Shown here one piece after another: positions 27,891 to 36,983 of a DNA stretch of 64,000 bases; within the stretch, counting starts at the first letter, position 1; each line of letters starts with the position of its first letter. Position numbers and translations under genes: made by a program. Under the pieces are notes generated by a model that made no database searches, was not told the DNA's origin, and saw only the letters and a list, made by a program, of their open reading frames with translations. The stretch is from Sulfurimicrobium lacus (GTDB lineage Bacteria > Pseudomonadota > Gammaproteobacteria > Burkholderiales > Sulfuricellaceae), in assembly GCF_011764585.1 (NCBI RefSeq), contig NZ_AP022853.1, forward strand, positions 351,001 to 415,000, given 5' to 3'.

Positions 27891-29362
27891 GGCCGATACT
27901 CCTGCAAGACGCGTTGTGCGACTTCCGCATCGCTGAAAGGTAATTTCACGTTGTTGATGTCCTGGTAATCTTCATGGCCCTTGCCGGCGATCAGCACGAT
28001 GTCGCCGCATTTCGCCTGGCGTATGGCCTGGTCGATGGCGGCGGCACGGTCTTCCTCGACATGGAAATTGGAGCCCATGCCGGCAACGATTTCGTCGATG
28101 ATGGTGCGCGGGTCTTCGTGGCGCGGGTTGTCGCTGGTGACGATGGCGCGGTCCGCCAGGGCCGATGCCACGGCGCCCATGAGCGGCCTTTTGCCCTTGT
28201 CGCGGTTGCCGCCGCAGCCGAACACGCAGCTCAGGCTGCCGTTCGTGCCGACGATTTCGCGCAGAGCCTGCAGCACTTTTTCCAGCGCGTCCGGGGTGTG
28301 GGCGTAATCCACCACCACCAGCGGCTTGTCCCCGCCGCCGAACTGCTGCAGCCGGCCGGGTACCGGCTTGATCCGGCCCAGGGCGGCGACCGCTTGCTCC
28401 AGGGCGGCGCCACTCACCAGCAGCGTGGCCAGCACGCCGAGCAGGTTGGAGGCGTTGAAGCGCCCCAGCATGGCGCTGGCGATGTTCGCCTTGCCCCAAG
28501 GGGTGGCTGCCTCGAAACGCAATCCGTCGGCGCCCATTTGCAGGTCGCGTCCCTTGACGACGATCTGGCAGCCTTGCGCTTCGCCGTGAAAGCCGTAGCC
28601 CACCACCTTCACGCCGCTGCAGCCCAGCTTGCCGGCCAGCTCCACCCCGAACGGGTCGTCCAGGTTGAGAACCGCGTACTGCAGGCCGGGCCAGTCGAAC
28701 AGGGTGGCCTTGGCGGCGGCATAGCTGGCCATGTCGCCGTGGTAGTCGAGATGGTCGCGCGACAGGTTGGTCAGCAGGGCGACGTCGAAGTGCACGCCGT
28801 TGACGCGCCCCTGGTCGAGGCCGTGGGAAGATACTTCCATCGCCACCGCGGTGGCGCCCTGCGCCTCGTATTCCTTCAGCACGCTGTGGACCGTGACCGC
28901 GTCGGGCGTGGTGTTGGCCGTCGGCGAGAGGGCGCCGGGGAAACCGTTGCCCAGCGTCCCGACCAGCGCGGTCTTGCGGCCCAGGTCGGCGAGGCAGGTG
29001 GCCAGCCAGTGCGAGCAGGAGGTCTTGCCGTTGGTGCCGGTAACGCCGATCATCCACAGGCGGCGCGAAGGCTCGCCGTTGACCTCCGAGGCGATGGCGC
29101 CGATTTCCTTGCGCAGCCCGGCTATGCCGAGATTGGGAATATTCCAGGCGGCGTCCCACTCGAAGCCGTCACGCTCCCACAGGATGCAGCTGGCACCTGC
29201 GGCGATCGCCTGGACGATGAAGCGGCGCCCGTCGGCTTCGTCGCCCGGGTAGGCGGCGAAGGCGTCGCCGGAGTGGATGCAGCGGCTGTCTGCGACCAGG
29301 CGCAGCGCGCCCGCCCCCGCCAGAAAGCTGACCGCTGACTGCTGATTGCTGTTGGCTGTCAT
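27884..29362 (-). CDS. murE: UDP-MurNAc-tripeptide synthetase, meso-diaminopimelate type, with a repeat-encoded N-terminus
   Basis: A 492-residue Mur ligase. The P-loop is VTGTNGKTS, and TSDNPRHEDP holds the DNPR motif that selects meso-diaminopimelate, as expected for a Gram-negative. Odd feature: the first dozen residues (MTANSNQQSAVS) are encoded by a heptamer array whose last unit contains the ATG; the conserved protein begins at about GALRLVADSRCIHSGDAF. No strong ribosome-binding site is obvious apart from GGAGGGGGT just upstream, in the ftsI tail. The ATG overlaps the ftsI stop (ATGA). Confidence 0.96.
   Translation of the reverse strand: MTANSNQQSAVSFLAGAGALRLVADSRCIHSGDAFAAYPGDEADGRRFIVQAIAAGASCILWERDGFEWDAAWNIPNLGIAGLRKEIGAIASEVNGEPSRRLWMIGVTGTNGKTSCSHWLATCLADLGRKTALVGTLGNGFPGALSPTANTTPDAVTVHSVLKEYEAQGATAVAMEVSSHGLDQGRVNGVHFDVALLTNLSRDHLDYHGDMASYAAAKATLFDWPGLQYAVLNLDDPFGVELAGKLGCSGVKVVGYGFHGEAQGCQIVVKGRDLQMGADGLRFEAATPWGKANIASAMLGRFNASNLLGVLATLLVSGAALEQAVAALGRIKPVPGRLQQFGGGDKPLVVVDYAHTPDALEKVLQALREIVGTNGSLSCVFGCGGNRDKGKRPLMGAVASALADRAIVTSDNPRHEDPRTIIDEIVAGMGSNFHVEEDRAAAIDQAIRQAKCGDIVLIAGKGHEDYQDINNVKLPFSDAEVAQRVLQEYRPC
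29327..29361. repeat. Heptamer array at the murE start
   Basis: Plus strand: GCTGACC, GCTGACT, GCTGATT, GCTGTTG, GCTGTCA. On the coding strand these read as (N)GTCAGC-type units decaying toward the start codon, which lies in the last unit. It encodes the extra N-terminal residues of MurE. Confidence 0.85.
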
Positions 29363-31083
29363 ACCCCCTCCTTCACGACCGGCTCATCGTCCGGCAGCAG
29401 GGTGTTGGTGGTGGGCGCGTCGGGCGGCACGGACAGCATGCGCAGTGCGCCGCCCATGACGTTGCTGAACACCGGCGCCGCCACCAGTCCGCCGTAATAC
29501 TGGCCTTCAGGCTCGTCGATCATCACGGCGACGATCAGGCGCGGGTCGGAGGCCGGGGCGAGTCCGACGAAAGAGGCGACGTATTTGTCCTTGGCGTAAG
29601 CGCCGTTTTCTTCCTTGTGCGCGGTGCCGGTCTTGCCGGCCACGCGGTAGCCGACGATGCGCGCGCGGGGGGCGGTGCCGCCGGGTTCCACCACCATTTC
29701 CAGCATGCTGCGTACCGCCTGGGCGGTTTCCGGAGAAAACACCCGCTCGCCGGCCGGTGCTTCATCCAGTTTGAGCATCGACAGGGGCTTCAGTTCGCCG
29801 TTGTCGGCGAACACGGTGTAGGCGCGCGCGAGCTGCAGCAGGCTGACCGAGATGCCGTGGCCGTAGGCCATGGTGGCCTGTTCGATGGGGCGCCAGGTCT
29901 TGTAGGGGCGGAGCCTGCCGCTGGCCTCGCCGGGGAAGCCGCTGTGTGGCACCTGCCCGAAGCCCATGTGGTTGAAGGTGTCCCACATGTATTCCGGCTG
30001 CATGGTCAGGGCGATCTTGGCCGCGCCCACGTTGCTCGACTTCTGGATGACTTGCGCCACGCTGAGCAATCCCTCGGGGTGGGCGTCATGGACGGTGGCC
30101 GGTCCGATGGAGAAGTACCCGGGCGCGGTTTCGATCATGCTGCCCGGCTTGAACTTGCCGCTTTCCAGTGCCGCCGAAATGGTGAACGGCTTCATGGTCG
30201 AGCCGGGTTCGAAGCTGTCGGTAATGCTGCGGTTGCGCGTGCTGTTGCGGTTCAGCTTGACGCGGTTGTTCGGGTTGTAGGTCGGCAGGTTGGCCATTGC
30301 CAGGATCTCGCCGGTCTTGGCGTCCAGCACCACGATGGCGCCGGCTTTGGCATGGTGCGTTTCCACCGCACTCTTGAGTTCGCGGAAGGCCAGGTACTGG
30401 ATGCTGCGGTCGATGCTGAGCGCGAGGTTGCGGCCTTCCTGGGGCGTCTTGACGCTGGCGATGTCCTCGATGATGTGGCCGACGCGGTCCTTGATTACGC
30501 GGCGGCTGCCGGTCTTGCCGGCCAGCCAGTTCTGGTAGGTCAGCTCCATGCCTTCCTGGCCGTTGTCGTCCACGTCGGTGAAGCCCAGTACGTGGGCCAT
30601 CACGTCGCCCGCCGGGTAGTAGCGGCGGTAGCCGCGCTGCAGGAAGATGCCGGGGATGCCCAGATCCATGACCTTGGCGGCTTGCTCGGGCGGCAGGCCG
30701 CGCTTGAGGTAGACGAACTCCTTCTGGCTGCCGTGCAGGTGATGTTCTATCTCCGCCGGTTTGAGGTCGAGCAGCTTGGCCAGGCTACGCGACTTGTCCG
30801 CTGTCAGTTCCACATCCTGCGGGCTGGCCCACACCGATTCCACCGGGGTGCTGATCGCCAGCGGTTCGCCCTGGCGATCGGTGATCATGCCGCGGTGCGC
30901 GGAAAGCTCGATCACGCGGCTGTAGCGCGCGTCCCCTTTCTGGCGCAGAAAATCGTTGTTCAGTATCTGCAGATACAGCCCGCGTACTAATAGAGCAATA
31001 AACCACAGCAGCAGCAGGACGACCACCACCCAGGCGCGCCAAAGCGGCAGCCGGACTCGCAGGGTCGTGGTGGCGAGGCTCAT
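29359..31083 (-). CDS. ftsI: Septal peptidoglycan transpeptidase FtsI (PBP3)
   Basis: A 574-residue class B penicillin-binding protein. One transmembrane anchor (about 16-35) is followed by a pedestal domain (RGMITDRQGEPLAIS) and the transpeptidase domain with STMK (in EPGSTMKPF, the nucleophile Ser), SSN (KSSNVGAAK) and KTGT (VAGKTGTAHK). It works with FtsW. It overlaps ftsL and murE by four bases each. Confidence 0.97.
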   Translation of the reverse strand: MSLATTTLRVRLPLWRAWVVVVLLLLWFIALLVRGLYLQILNNDFLRQKGDARYSRVIELSAHRGMITDRQGEPLAISTPVESVWASPQDVELTADKSRSLAKLLDLKPAEIEHHLHGSQKEFVYLKRGLPPEQAAKVMDLGIPGIFLQRGYRRYYPAGDVMAHVLGFTDVDDNGQEGMELTYQNWLAGKTGSRRVIKDRVGHIIEDIASVKTPQEGRNLALSIDRSIQYLAFRELKSAVETHHAKAGAIVVLDAKTGEILAMANLPTYNPNNRVKLNRNSTRNRSITDSFEPGSTMKPFTISAALESGKFKPGSMIETAPGYFSIGPATVHDAHPEGLLSVAQVIQKSSNVGAAKIALTMQPEYMWDTFNHMGFGQVPHSGFPGEASGRLRPYKTWRPIEQATMAYGHGISVSLLQLARAYTVFADNGELKPLSMLKLDEAPAGERVFSPETAQAVRSMLEMVVEPGGTAPRARIVGYRVAGKTGTAHKEENGAYAKDKYVASFVGLAPASDPRLIVAVMIDEPEGQYYGGLVAAPVFSNVMGGALRMLSVPPDAPTTNTLLPDDEPVVKEGV

Positions 31084-31367
31084 GGATTGACTCCGCGGGC
31101 CTGGGCCTGCAGCGGGATGACCTGGGTTTTGGCGGGGTCCGGCATTTTCATGTGGAGGTAGCTGGAAGCGATTTTTTCAATCCGGGCGTGCATGGCCCAG
31201 GTGCTCTGTTCCAGTTGTAACTGACCCCATTCGACTTCCATCTGTTTCGCCAGCGACTCTTCCTGCTGCAGGTCGATGAACATCTTGCGTGCCTTGTGCT
31301 GGGACGTGACCACTCCCATGGCGCAAAGCACGGCAATGACCATCAGCAAGAGGTTCAGCTTGACCAT
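31080..31367 (-). CDS. ftsL: Cell division protein FtsL
   Basis: A 95-residue bitopic protein: a very short cytoplasmic tail, a transmembrane segment about 4-22 and a periplasmic heptad-type coiled coil (KMFIDLQQEESLAKQMEVEW) that pairs with FtsB. The upstream frame is open but lies within rsmH; ATG 31367 overlaps the rsmH stop and fits the family size. Confidence 0.93.
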   Translation of the reverse strand: MVKLNLLLMVIAVLCAMGVVTSQHKARKMFIDLQQEESLAKQMEVEWGQLQLEQSTWAMHARIEKIASSYLHMKMPDPAKTQVIPLQAQARGVNP

Positions 31368-32302
31368 CAGGCGACCCCGGTTCTCTCGGCCACGCGCATT
31401 ACCGCGCTGCGGCAACGGGGGTTGGCTGCGACTTCAGCCGCCGAGGGTCGCAGCGCCTTGCCGATCAGGCGCATGCGCGGCTGCGGCAACTGGTCGGCGC
31501 GTACGGGCAGGCGCGACGGCAAGGTGTCGCGATTGACTTCGCCTTGCATGAAGCGCTTGACGATGCGGTCTTCCAGGGAGTGGAAGCCGATGGTCACCAG
31601 ACGGCCGCCGGGCGCCAGCAGATCGAGGCACTGCGGCAACACTAGCGACAGCTCCTCAAGTTCCTGGTTAAGGAAAATCCGTATAGCCTGAAAGGTGCGC
31701 GTCGCCGGATCCTGGCCTGGCTCGCGCCGGGGAACCGCCTTTGCCACGAGCTCGGCAAGTTGTCGTGTAGTAACGACAGGCTCTCCCGCTCGCGCCGCAA
31801 CAACCGCTCTTGCAATCTGTTTAGCAAACCGCTCTTCACCATAGCTTTTGATGACCTCCCTAAGTTCATCTTCCGACACCTGCGCCAGCCATTCCGCCGC
31901 GGTTTGCCCCTTGCTCGTATCCATGCGCATGTCCAGCGGTCCGTCGAAACGGAAGCTGAAGCCGCGTTCCGCCTCGTCGATCTGGGGGGACGATATCCCC
32001 AGATCGAGCAGTATGCCGTCCACTTTGGCGATGCTCAGTTCCTGCAATGCCTGGCGCAAACCGGCAAAACTGCGGTGACAAATGCAAAAGCGCGGGTCCG
32101 TGATGGCCCGCGCCGTTTCTATTGCCGCCAGATCGCGGTCCAGCGCGATCAGCCTGCCGTCCTTGCCCAGCCGCTCGAGGATCAGCCGGCTGTGCCCGCC
32201 GCGCCCGTAGGTGCCGTCGACATAAATTCCGCCCGGCTGGATATTCAGCGCGTCCACGGCCTCTGCGAGCAGCACGGTGACGTGCTGCGCGACGTCTTTC
32301 AA
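31367..32302 (-). CDS. rsmH: 16S rRNA (cytosine(1402)-N(4))-methyltransferase RsmH
   Basis: A 311-residue SAM-dependent methyltransferase (formerly MraW). Motifs are [35 protein letters not shown] and [15 protein letters not shown], and the C-terminal [12 protein letters not shown]. The start must be TTG at 32302: it overlaps the mraZ stop (TTGA) and no ATG precedes the conserved region. Confidence 0.96.
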   Translation of the reverse strand: MKDVAQHVTVLLAEAVDALNIQPGGIYVDGTYGRGGHSRLILERLGKDGRLIALDRDLAAIETARAITDPRFCICHRSFAGLRQALQELSIAKVDGILLDLGISSPQIDEAERGFSFRFDGPLDMRMDTSKGQTAAEWLAQVSEDELREVIKSYGEERFAKQIARAVVAARAGEPVVTTRQLAELVAKAVPRREPGQDPATRTFQAIRIFLNQELEELSLVLPQCLDLLAPGGRLVTIGFHSLEDRIVKRFMQGEVNRDTLPSRLPVRADQLPQPRMRLIGKALRPSAAEVAANPRCRSAVMRVAERTGVA

Positions 32303-32745
32303 AGCGAGAAACCTTCCAGTTCCGGCGGCATGCCGCCATCGCGGAACACCAAGGCTTCAGCGTTCTGCTGGTTCCACTTTTCTTCGTCCCACACCTCGAA
32401 TTTGTTGCCCTGACCCGCCAGCACCACGCTTTTTTCCAGCCCGGCGAACTGGCGCAGCGAGGTGGGCACCAGGATGCGGCCGGCGCTGTCGAGTTCGACG
32501 TCGTTGGCATTGCCCACCAGCAGGCGTTGCAGGCTGCGGGTCTGGGGGTTGAAGCTGGAGAGACTGTTGAGCTTCTTCTCGATCGGCTCCCAGTCGGGCA
32601 GGGGGTAAAGCAGCAGGCATTTGCTGGGGTCTGCGGTGAGGATTAGCCGGCCGCCGCAATAGGATTGCAGGAAGTCGCGGTGCCTGGTCGGCACAGCCAA
32701 TCTTCCCTTGCTATCCAGATTCAGCGTGGCAGAACCGCGAAACAT
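32299..32745 (-). CDS. mraZ: Transcriptional regulator MraZ
   Basis: A 148-residue DNA-binding protein with two SpoVT/AbrB-like halves ([19 protein letters not shown] and [18 protein letters not shown]). MraZ forms a ring and binds GTGGG repeats in front of its own operon, normally repressing it. Four such repeats lie 36-75 bases before this start. First gene of the 16-gene cluster. Confidence 0.97.
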   Translation of the reverse strand: MFRGSATLNLDSKGRLAVPTRHRDFLQSYCGGRLILTADPSKCLLLYPLPDWEPIEKKLNSLSSFNPQTRSLQRLLVGNANDVELDSAGRILVPTSLRQFAGLEKSVVLAGQGNKFEVWDEEKWNQQNAEALVFRDGGMPPELEGFSL

Positions 32746-32780
32746 ATAGCCCCTTTTTTGTTGGTGTCAGGCAGCAAGTT

Positions 32781-32820
32781 TTCCCACAATTCCCCACTTG
32801 CCGCCACTTTTCCCCACTAT
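32781..32820 (-). promoter_or_regulatory. MraZ operator: four 10-bp repeats
   Basis: Minus strand, four direct repeats at exact 10-base steps: GTGGGG, GTGGCG, GTGGGG, GTGGGA, each followed by four bases. This is the arrangement bound by the MraZ ring. The second box is degenerate (GTGGC). The boxes cover the -10 end and the transcription start. Confidence 0.9.
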
Positions 32821-32844
32821 AGATAAAAAAACAGGCAAGGTCAA
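32816..32844 (-). promoter_or_regulatory. Sigma-70 promoter of the mraZ-ftsZ cluster
   Basis: Minus strand TTGACC (32844-32839), 17-base spacer, TATAGT (32821-32816). Start near 32809, inside the MraZ boxes, which fits autorepression. Confidence 0.8.
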
Positions 32845-33035
32845 GGACGAAACACGGTTTTTCGTTTATGCGACAAGTAGTTAGGTGAAAAACATGAACT
32901 AAAAGTTATATGCTTTAGAAATAAGGAGATACGAAAAATAGTGAATGTTGTTTGTTAGCATTGAGCCGCGGCAGCTTGTGTTTGGCGTGCTGCTGCGCTA
33001 TGTTTCGAAGTCCTTTCCCCATCGGGCTCCAAGCC

Positions 33036-35222
33036 ATGAACAAGTACCTCAAATACGGCCTTGCCGCGCTTGCTGGAACGGGGGTTCTCTTCGTCCTGCT
33101 GCTGGTGGTCGCCTCGCTGGCGATCAATCCCAACGACTACAAGCCGCTGATCGTGCAAATGGTGAAGGAGAAGAAGCAGCGCACGCTCACTCTTGCCGGC
33201 GATATCAAGCTGGCTTTCTTTCCCAAGCTGGGGCTGGATCTTGGGCGTGCTTCGGTGAGCGAATTTCAGGGCGAGAAGGAATTCGCGGCGGTGGAAAGCG
33301 CGCGTCTGTATCTATCGTGGTGGCCGCTGCTGAAAAAGGAGCTGGTGGTGGACCAGGTGCGCATCGAAGGCGTGAGGGCCAATCTGGTGCGCTTCAAGGA
33401 CGGCACGACCAACTTCGACGACCTGCTGAAGAAGGAAGAGGAGGATCAGCAGATCAAGTTCGACATCGACAGCGTACACGTCGACAAGAGCGCCCTTTCC
33501 TTCCGCGACGAGATGGGCGGGCGCCAGCTGGCCGTGAGCGACATCAAGGTCAGGACCGGGCGGCTGGCCAATGGCAAGCCCACCGAGGCCGAGGCGGACT
33601 TCGACCTGCAGGGCGACAAGCCGCAGGTAAAGGCTCACTTCCACGTAAAAACCGGTTTGACCTTCGATACCGAAGCCAAGCGTTATGCGGTCAAGGGCAT
33701 GAATCTCGAAATCCGCGGCGAGGCGGCCGGGTTGAGCAAGCTTGCCGTGGGTCTCAAGGGCGACGTGGCGCTGGACCAGGGCGCGGGCACGCTGCTGGCG
33801 GAGAATCTGGCGGCGGCCGTGGCGGGGAAAAAGGGCGCCGACGATATCGATGTCAGGTTGACCGCCCCCAAGCTGGAGTGGGCGGCGGACAAGATGGCGA
33901 CAGAAAAAATCGAACTGGTGGCGAAAGTGCAGCAGGGCGATGGCGGCGAGATGAGCCTGGTGGCGAGCATCCCTTCCATCGCGGACGACAGCCGGTCGTT
34001 CAAGGCGGGCATGCTGAACGTCGAGGTGAGCGCCACACGGACCGGCGCAGAGTACAAGGGAAAACTGTCCTCGCCGCTGAACGGCAATTTTAAGGACAAG
34101 CAATTTTCCTTGTCCGCTTTGAAGGGTAACCTGGCGGCAAAAGACAAGAAAATGCCCGGCGGGGGCATGAAGCTGGATTTTGCCGGCTCCGCACAGCTCG
34201 GCCTGCAGCCGCTGAGCGCGAAGGTGGACCTGACCTCGCGCCTGGACGAAAGCAATATCAAGCTCAAAGCCGGCATCAGCCCCTTCGCCAACCCGCACAT
34301 CGCGCTCGATCTCGACGTCGACCGCATCGACGCCGACCGCTATCTGCCGGCCAAGGCGCCGCAAAGCCAGCCGGAAAAGCCTTTCGATTTCTCGCTGCTG
34401 AAAACGCTCGACGCAAGCGGCAGCGTGCGGGTCGGCAGCCTTAAGCTGTACAACGTCAAGGCCAGCAACGTGCGCCTGGACTTCAAGGCCGGCGGGGGGC
34501 AACTGGATGTCAGCCCGCTCGCCGCCAGCCTCTACCAGGGAACGGCCAGCGGCGCCGTGCTGGTCAATGCCGCGGGGCCGAAAATCGCAGCGCGCCAGAG
34601 CATCAGCGGGGTGAGCATCGGCCCGCTGCTGAAAGATGCCCTGAACAAGGACGTCCTGGAGGGCAAGGGCAGCGTGAACTTCGATCTGCGCGCGGAAGGC
34701 GGCACTGTCGGGGCCATGAAGAAAACCCTGCAGGGCAAGGCTGGGCTCGTGCTGCGCGACGGCGCGGTGAAGGGCATCAACATCGCGGCGCGGCTGCGCG
34801 AAGCCAAGGCCCAGCTAGGCGCCCTCAAAGGCGAAAAAACGCAGGTCGCCAACGTGCAGGAAAAAACCGATTTCTCCGAGCTTTCCGCCAGCTTCAATGT
34901 CAACCGCGGCGTGGCGCACAACGACGACCTGTCCGGCAAGTCGCCCCTGCTGCGCGTGTCCGGCAACGGCGATATCGACATCGGCGGCGAAACGCTGAAC
35001 TATCTCGCCAGGGCCACCGTGGTGGGCAGCCTGGAAGGGCAGGGCGGGCGCGAGCTGGCGGCGCTAAAGGGGGTGACGGTGCCGGTGCGCGTCGTGGGGC
35101 CGTTCGCCGCGCCAAAATTTACGCTGGACTTCAATACCCTGGTTGCCGAGAGCGTGAAGCAGGAAGTCAAGGCGCGTGCCGTCGACAAGCTGCAGGAGGG
35201 CCTCAAGGGGCTGTTCCGTTAA
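33036..35222 (+). CDS. AsmA family protein
   Basis: A 728-residue envelope protein of the AsmA/TamB-like group, now thought to bridge inner and outer membrane for lipid transport. One N-terminal transmembrane segment (about 9-29) is followed by SLAINPNDYKPLIVQMVKEK and an AsmA N-terminal domain, a long beta-rich repeat region, and a C-terminal AsmA domain (SGVSIGPLLKDALNKDVLEGKGSVNFDL). ATG 33036 was chosen as the start because the signal-anchor begins there; earlier in-frame codons (TTG 32952, ATG 33000) add an atypical extension. Divergent from mraZ, alone in its unit, with an inverted-repeat element directly at its stop codon. Confidence 0.88.
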   Translation: MNKYLKYGLAALAGTGVLFVLLLVVASLAINPNDYKPLIVQMVKEKKQRTLTLAGDIKLAFFPKLGLDLGRASVSEFQGEKEFAAVESARLYLSWWPLLKKELVVDQVRIEGVRANLVRFKDGTTNFDDLLKKEEEDQQIKFDIDSVHVDKSALSFRDEMGGRQLAVSDIKVRTGRLANGKPTEAEADFDLQGDKPQVKAHFHVKTGLTFDTEAKRYAVKGMNLEIRGEAAGLSKLAVGLKGDVALDQGAGTLLAENLAAAVAGKKGADDIDVRLTAPKLEWAADKMATEKIELVAKVQQGDGGEMSLVASIPSIADDSRSFKAGMLNVEVSATRTGAEYKGKLSSPLNGNFKDKQFSLSALKGNLAAKDKKMPGGGMKLDFAGSAQLGLQPLSAKVDLTSRLDESNIKLKAGISPFANPHIALDLDVDRIDADRYLPAKAPQSQPEKPFDFSLLKTLDASGSVRVGSLKLYNVKASNVRLDFKAGGGQLDVSPLAASLYQGTASGAVLVNAAGPKIAARQSISGVSIGPLLKDALNKDVLEGKGSVNFDLRAEGGTVGAMKKTLQGKAGLVLRDGAVKGINIAARLREAKAQLGALKGEKTQVANVQEKTDFSELSASFNVNRGVAHNDDLSGKSPLLRVSGNGDIDIGGETLNYLARATVVGSLEGQGGRELAALKGVTVPVRVVGPFAAPKFTLDFNTLVAESVKQEVKARAVDKLQEGLKGLFR

Positions 35223-35491
35223 GGGACCTCTGATTAAGTCAAACGCGGATCGCGTTACATCGAAAACGGGCTTGAGCAAGGCGCGCGACGCAGGTCGTAG
35301 CTTTGCCTACGATGCCAAGGAGTGCAACGCGGCGCAAGCCCGTTTTCGATGTAACCCGGAGGGACGTGGTTTTGCGGGCGCCATGCGGCGTCGCGAGGCG
35401 CTGGTGCAGAATGACTGCACGGCGCGTCTCACTTCTTGCCTGACACCCGCAAAACCGCGTCGCGACCGCGTTTGACTTAATCAGAGGTTCC
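35223..35491. mobile_element. MITE-like inverted-repeat element, copy 1
   Basis: 269 bases bounded by inverted repeats of about 26 bases (GGGACCTCTGATTAAGTC ... GACTTAATCAGAGGTTCC; the left end lacks one A). It contains two long stems: a 21-bp stem 35254-35274 / 35333-35353 with the inner hairpin GTCGTAG / CTACGA, and a 16-base stem 35361-35376 / 35446-35461 with the inner hairpin GTGCAG / CTGCAC. No protein-coding frame. It starts directly after the AsmA stop and ends 4 bases before the mutY ATG. No clear target duplication. Confidence 0.88.
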
Positions 35492-35495
35492 TTCA

Positions 35496-36560
35496 ATGTC
35501 AGGCTTCGCTTCATCCCTGATCCAGTGGCAAAAAGCCCACGGACGCCACGATCTGCCCTGGCAGGACAGCCGCGACCCGTACGCGGTGTGGCTGTCGGAA
35601 ATCATGCTGCAGCAGACCCAGGTGTCCAGCGTCATCCCTTATTACCAGCGCTTTCTCGCCAGCTTCCCGGATATCGCCGCGCTGGCGGCCGCAACTCAGG
35701 ACGAAGTGCTGGCCCACTGGAGCGGGCTCGGCTACTACTCGCGGGCGCGTAACCTGCATCGGGCGGCGCAGCAGGTGGTGGAGCGGCATGGCGGCATATT
35801 TCCCAGGGACTTCGAGCAGATTCTCGCATTGCCCGGGATAGGCCGTTCCACGGCTGCGGCGATCAGCGCGTTTTCTTTCGGCGTGCGCCGGGCGATCCTG
35901 GACGGCAACGTGAAGCGGGTATTGGCGCGCTATTGTGCGGTCGAAGGGCACCCCGGCCAGAAAGGCGTGGAAGCCCTGCTGTGGCAGCACGCCGAAGCCT
36001 TGCTGCCGCAACAGGGAATCGAGGCCTACACCCAGGGGCTGATGGATCTCGGGGCGACCGTCTGCAGCCGCAGCCGCCCGCGCTGCGGAGAATGCCCGGT
36101 CGGACGGGATTGCCTCGCCCATCACCAGGGGCGCCAGAACGAACTGCCCAGCCCGCGTCCGCGCAAGGCGCTGCCGGAGAGGGAAACCGCCATGCTGCTG
36201 CTCATGCGCCAAGGCGAGATTTTCCTGGAAAAACGCCCGCCGACGGGCATCTGGGGAGGGATGTGGAGTTTTCCCGAGATCTCGCCGGCCGACGACCCAC
36301 AAGAGGTAAGCCTGGCGCGTTTCGGTTTCGAAACCGGACTGTTGGAGGCGTTTCCCGCCATGCAGCACACCTTCACCCACTTCCGCCTGCACATCCGGCC
36401 GCAACGCTTGGAGGTGCAAACCATCCAGCCCCGGGCGAATCAGCCGGGCGGCGTGTGGCTGGGCCTGCAGGAGGCGCTCGGCGCGGCGATTCCGACCCCG
36501 GTGCGGAAGCTGTTGCTGCTGTGTGGCAAGGTGATGCGGGAAAAAGCGGGCGCTAGTTAA
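35496..36560 (+). CDS. mutY: A/G-specific adenine glycosylase MutY
   Basis: A 354-residue base-excision enzyme removing A mispaired with 8-oxoG. Helix-hairpin-helix LPGIGRSTAAAISAFSFG is followed by the catalytic Asp in AILDGNVKRVLAR; the iron-sulfur cluster ligands are C-x6-C-x2-C-x5-C in VCSRSRPRCGECPVGRDC; a C-terminal Nudix-like domain recognises 8-oxoG. The ATG lies only 4 bases after the inverted-repeat element, and the apparent ribosome-binding site AGAGG (35483-35487) is part of that element. Confidence 0.96.
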   Translation: MSGFASSLIQWQKAHGRHDLPWQDSRDPYAVWLSEIMLQQTQVSSVIPYYQRFLASFPDIAALAAATQDEVLAHWSGLGYYSRARNLHRAAQQVVERHGGIFPRDFEQILALPGIGRSTAAAISAFSFGVRRAILDGNVKRVLARYCAVEGHPGQKGVEALLWQHAEALLPQQGIEAYTQGLMDLGATVCSRSRPRCGECPVGRDCLAHHQGRQNELPSPRPRKALPERETAMLLLMRQGEIFLEKRPPTGIWGGMWSFPEISPADDPQEVSLARFGFETGLLEAFPAMQHTFTHFRLHIRPQRLEVQTIQPRANQPGGVWLGLQEALGAAIPTPVRKLLLLCGKVMREKAGAS

Positions 36561-36925
36561 ACGTAAGACTTATAAGAACTGCGTTTGCCCGGCTTCTTTT
36601 TCTGGATTACGACGCCCTTGACGGCTTCAAGGCCAGGGATTTCCTCGGTCGGGTAGATGTCGTTGAGCGGGCGCAGGAACCATTTCTGTTCGTGGCTGAC
36701 CAGTTGGCGGAAGGTGTATTCGTCGTTGTGGTAGGCCACCACGAAGGAGCCGTCGCGCGCCAGACCTTCCGGCTCGACCACGATGATTTCGCCGTCCTCG
36801 AACTCGGGCAGCATGCTGTCGCCCAGCACCATGAGGGCGTAGGGTTCGCCGCTGGAGCAGGCGCTGAGAGCCTGCTCTTCTTCCGATACGGCTTCGTGGA
36901 TGGGGATGGTTTTCTTGTGCTGCAT
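36557..36925 (-). CDS. S24 (LexA/UmuD-like) peptidase-fold protein lacking the catalytic lysine
   Basis: A 122-residue protein without a DNA-binding domain. It has the S24 core: the nucleophile region ALMVLGDSMLPEFEDGEIIVVEP (Ser37) and GSFVVAYHNDEYTFRQLV. In LexA and UmuD the general base is Lys in V-K-R-L about 37 residues after Ser; here that place is Arg73 (TFRQL), so self-cleavage or proteolysis is doubtful. No Ala-Gly-type cleavage site is obvious. Convergent with mutY, overlapping by four bases, and enclosed with it by the two inverted-repeat elements. Confidence 0.8.
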   Translation of the reverse strand: MQHKKTIPIHEAVSEEEQALSACSSGEPYALMVLGDSMLPEFEDGEIIVVEPEGLARDGSFVVAYHNDEYTFRQLVSHEQKWFLRPLNDIYPTEEIPGLEAVKGVVIQKKKPGKRSSYKSYV

Positions 36926-36983
36926 GGCGCTGAATCCTGAGTGAAATGCTCTGATACTACACTGATCCCGAAGCTGGCGGCAA

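Noticed and set aside
36557..36925. S24-like gene as evidence of a prophage
   Set aside because: There are no phage structural, integrase or repressor genes around it, and the protein lacks a helix-turn-helix domain.
35496..36925. mutY and the S24-like gene as a composite transposon carried by the two elements
   Set aside because: No transposase or target duplication is visible, and mutY is a core gene, so two independent insertions are the simpler reading.
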